Positions 61,278 through 64,000 of a DNA stretch of 64,000 nt are shown in pieces. The notes beneath the pieces are model-generated. The model worked only from the letters and a program-made list of their open reading frames with translations. It was not told the DNA's origin and searched no databases. The stretch is taken from assembly GCA_000149265.1 (NCBI GenBank), contig CH002990.1, forward strand, positions 5,760-69,759, written 5' to 3'. Position 1 is the first letter of the stretch, and each line of letters starts with the position of its first letter. The translations under genes were made by a program, and so were the position numbers. The stretch comes from Ciona savignyi. Lineage: Eukaryota > Chordata > Ascidiacea > Phlebobranchia > Cionidae.

Positions 61278-64000
61278 AATATAAAAGCAGAATACAATAG
61301 GCCACTGATTTCAACACATGGGAACAACTTAAAGTTGTTGTTCTATGCTATATTAACTGCAACAAAATTATAATACAGGTCATTAACACAACAAAATGCA
61401 AAAAAGTTTCTGAAAAAACTAAATAAACAAAAAAGGTAAATAGTAAAAATTCTAATAAAATGGCAACACTAATCCTGTAAATAGAAACGTTTTGGGACAA
61501 TTGACACGCTTCCAATTGTAATTATAAAATCAATATGAAAATACATAATGTACAACATTCCACACAACGTGGCAAATTGATAGGAGCGCACTTACTTCGA
61601 AATGTAACGTGCTTTTCAGTCAGAAAATCACCCATCGAACGGTTAAATAAAATATGAATAATTAAACGGGATGCTATAGCCGCCAGACGTGAAGTTTAAC
61701 CGTTGTTTATTTGCGCCAAATTTAAGGCAATGCCACATTTGATTCCAACATACGTATCGACCTAGTTTCATCGATTACAGCTGAGCTTTGAACAAGTTTT
61801 ACGCTCATTCCATTCACTGGCTTCGTTATCAATCTAAATGCGATGCTCGGTGAACTAATTGAAACCACGGGAGCTCATTTCAACTCGCTTCCTGCGATGA
61901 CGAATATTGCGTTTGCTGATATTACTGGACGACATTTCCTGTTTCAATATAATTTGGACGGTTCGACTATGCATTACCCCCTGGGGGAACTTAATATCCT
62001 ACCTGGTTTATCTGGTTTAAATTCAATCATATCCGTACACCTAGGCCCAGCCTGCCAAGTGCATTAAACAAAGCACCGGTGTTTTAAATTAGCATTACGG
62101 CAACATATATATATAGAGATATATCTAACTGCGTTTTCTCTTTTTTTTAATATCTTTTGCTAGGGTACTGAAGTTTTTATTGTACATTTTCTGCGTGTCC
62201 ATGTTTATTTAAGTTAATAACTAAGGTTAAGCTATTTTCCACATTTTACTTTAATTAACACCAGTTTAACGACCGCGCCAGCTTTAACCATTTCTTTTTC
62301 CACCAATGTTTTTGTATAACCAAAAACTGTCCATTGGTATTTTCGCCTTTCCTTGATTATAATTTGAATCCGATTACTTTTTTTCGAAATGTAACAAACT
62401 AAGACCGAAGTTTAACAAACTATCAAGCTAAACTAATTTCCCGGATTAGCAAAATTATGCCAACAACGTACGTTTCTGAACATACGTTAACCCATGGCAT
62501 GGCGAACAAGTAAGATTGCCAAATCTACTTCATAGTGCTTGAATAATTCACCAGGTGTACATAGGCCAAAGTACCACGAGAAAAGAGCAGTGCCCACGTT
62601 CTGCAGAACGAATGGACTTTTTAAATTTCCTACATATTTTCTTGCACCACAACATAGCCAAACAGAGAATACTGTTTAGGATTAATTCAGCATAAGCGGC
62701 TTGACTTTAGAAGAGCATGGCAACATAAGCCAGTCATACTATACTCTATTTGCGGATGAGTGGTTTTCGTCTTTAATGTTTACAAACGTTATGACCGGTA
62801 ATCTAGATAAATGTGGCAGACAAAAGAAAAGGTGTGTGATCTTTTTTTGTTACTTGGAATATAAATTATTAATAAACTTATCACTGGGATGATCCTACTG
62901 AAAAGCTTTGACGATTCGCTGACCCGGGAAAATAAATCCATGGATTACAGCAATTAACTTTTAATTATTAAACAATAACATACTTTGTTATCTTTGTAAT
63001 TTAAGTTAAAACACCCAGCGTGATTTGACAGTGTGCAATTGCAATAACAATACTGATTTGCATCAAGCCTTACCCTGTCCTGATGTTTTGCTTTTAAAAT
63101 AAAGTTTTACTTTGACTTAGAAACTATATACAATAATCCTTACTCCAATATGCTAATGCATACTGACAAAGTATGTTTGAAACTGGTCAACGGCGTACGC
63201 AATATAATCCTTGCTTTGGACTTGAACAGCAGACAAGTTAACGATCAGTACAATCTGAAATGTAATCAAAGACACTGGTGTCTTCTCCCTTGTGGCTAGC
63301 TTTGGTCACAGTTTGTACACAATATTGCAATTTCACTCCTCGTTCTGATACTTCGGTCTGCCTGCTGTTACGACCAACGGCCGTGAGGTAGATTGGTTAT
63401 CGCCGCTGATTCTTATACAACATGTCATTTACAACGTAATCTATTGACGAGCCCATCCGGAAAAAAAGAAAAAAATCTGTTACAGCATTCATTTGTTCAC
63501 GATGACTAAATTCAGGCTTGTTCGGAATTTCCATAAAAATTGTTACGGTTCACTGTAAAATCAGTTGTGGTTATTCTTTGAAACTGGCCGAAGTAGAATG
63601 CGGAATCTCACAAGAATAATTCATCAGTGTCGCGATAAAACGGCACGACCCCCACTTGTCTGTCGGACGATTAATAATTGATTTTTATGGTGATTGTAAC
63701 TTCGTTCTTTCTCTGATTCTATATCAGGTTTTACGCTAAAATCGCACAGGCGTGACTTAATTCATGCACAATGCACAGTTACTGTTTAAAGAAAATATAT
63801 GATAACTGTAATAAAGCTGTTCTTTTTTTATTGCATAATTGATTATACATATCATTTTTGTCTGATCAGATTCGGATGGATTATTTTTCTTGTTTTTTTT
63901 GTTTGCGGTAAGTAGAAAAAAAAGGCAAACCGATAACAGTTAAAAGCATGACACTGTAAGACGTTAAACCTAAACTATAGCTTATTTGATTGCAAAGCTA
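61278..64000. other. upstream of the netrin-G-like gene; nothing recognised
   Basis: Should contain the promoter of the minus-strand gene starting at 61277. Open frames at 61843-62067 and 62701-62892 lack domains and exon-like borders. A TATATATAGAGATATATC palindrome lies near 62108-62125. Confidence 0.5.

Noticed and set aside
61843-62892. Two plus-strand open frames of 63-74 codons
   Set aside because: No exon borders, domain or biased composition; expected by chance in this much AT-rich sequence.

Overview
This window is animal nuclear DNA. It is AT-rich, with multi-exon genes, short to medium GT-AG introns, and many tRNA-derived SINEs and MITEs. Compact introns, a netrin-G-like gene, an IkB/BCL3-like gene and the repeat style point to a chordate, most likely an ascidian tunicate of the Ciona type. 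The species call is an inference; nothing in the window proves it. Two runs of N (31037-31136 and 44942-45078) are assembly gaps.

Layout: 1-2350 is a 60-bp tandem repeat with a ~1341-bp higher-order period. 3334-6200 is a decayed L1-like LINE. 7574-20438 (minus) is an 11-exon atypical IkB (BCL3/p105-ankyrin-like) gene of 1166 codons. Its second intron holds a ~336-bp satellite array that carries palindromic NF-kappaB-type sites. 23964-33290 (plus) is an adhesion GPCR (signal peptide, novel N-terminal region, Cys-rich module, hormone-receptor motif, GAIN/GPS, 7TM) and is transcribed divergently from the IkB gene. 34246-48759 (minus) encodes a protein with about 20 or more C2H2 fingers and converges on the GPCR. 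One of its introns hosts a complete 2.35-kb Kolobok/T2-type DNA transposon with 584-bp inverted repeats, a THAP-domain ORF and an opposing P2X7-tail-like ORF. 50985-61277 (minus) is a 9-exon, 540-codon netrin-G-like gene: laminin-N domain, three laminin-EGF modules, Cys-rich segment and a GPI-type hydrophobic tail. 61278-64000 has no gene that I recognise.

All four gene models were built by hand from splice junctions. In the IkB and netrin-G models every junction phase agrees and the summed coding length is an exact multiple of three (3501 and 1623 nt). The GPCR and zinc-finger models are equally consistent outside the two gaps. The genes do not form an operon or an obvious pathway. They are an immune/transcription co-regulator, a cell-surface receptor, a DNA-binding protein and a cell-surface guidance-type protein.

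The observations I rate highest are the tunicate netrin-G-like gene, the array of kappaB-type palindromes inside an IkB-family intron, the THAP/P2X7-tail Kolobok element, the GPCR whose GPS has lost the cleavage triad, and the CtBP-type motif in the C-terminal tail of the IkB protein.
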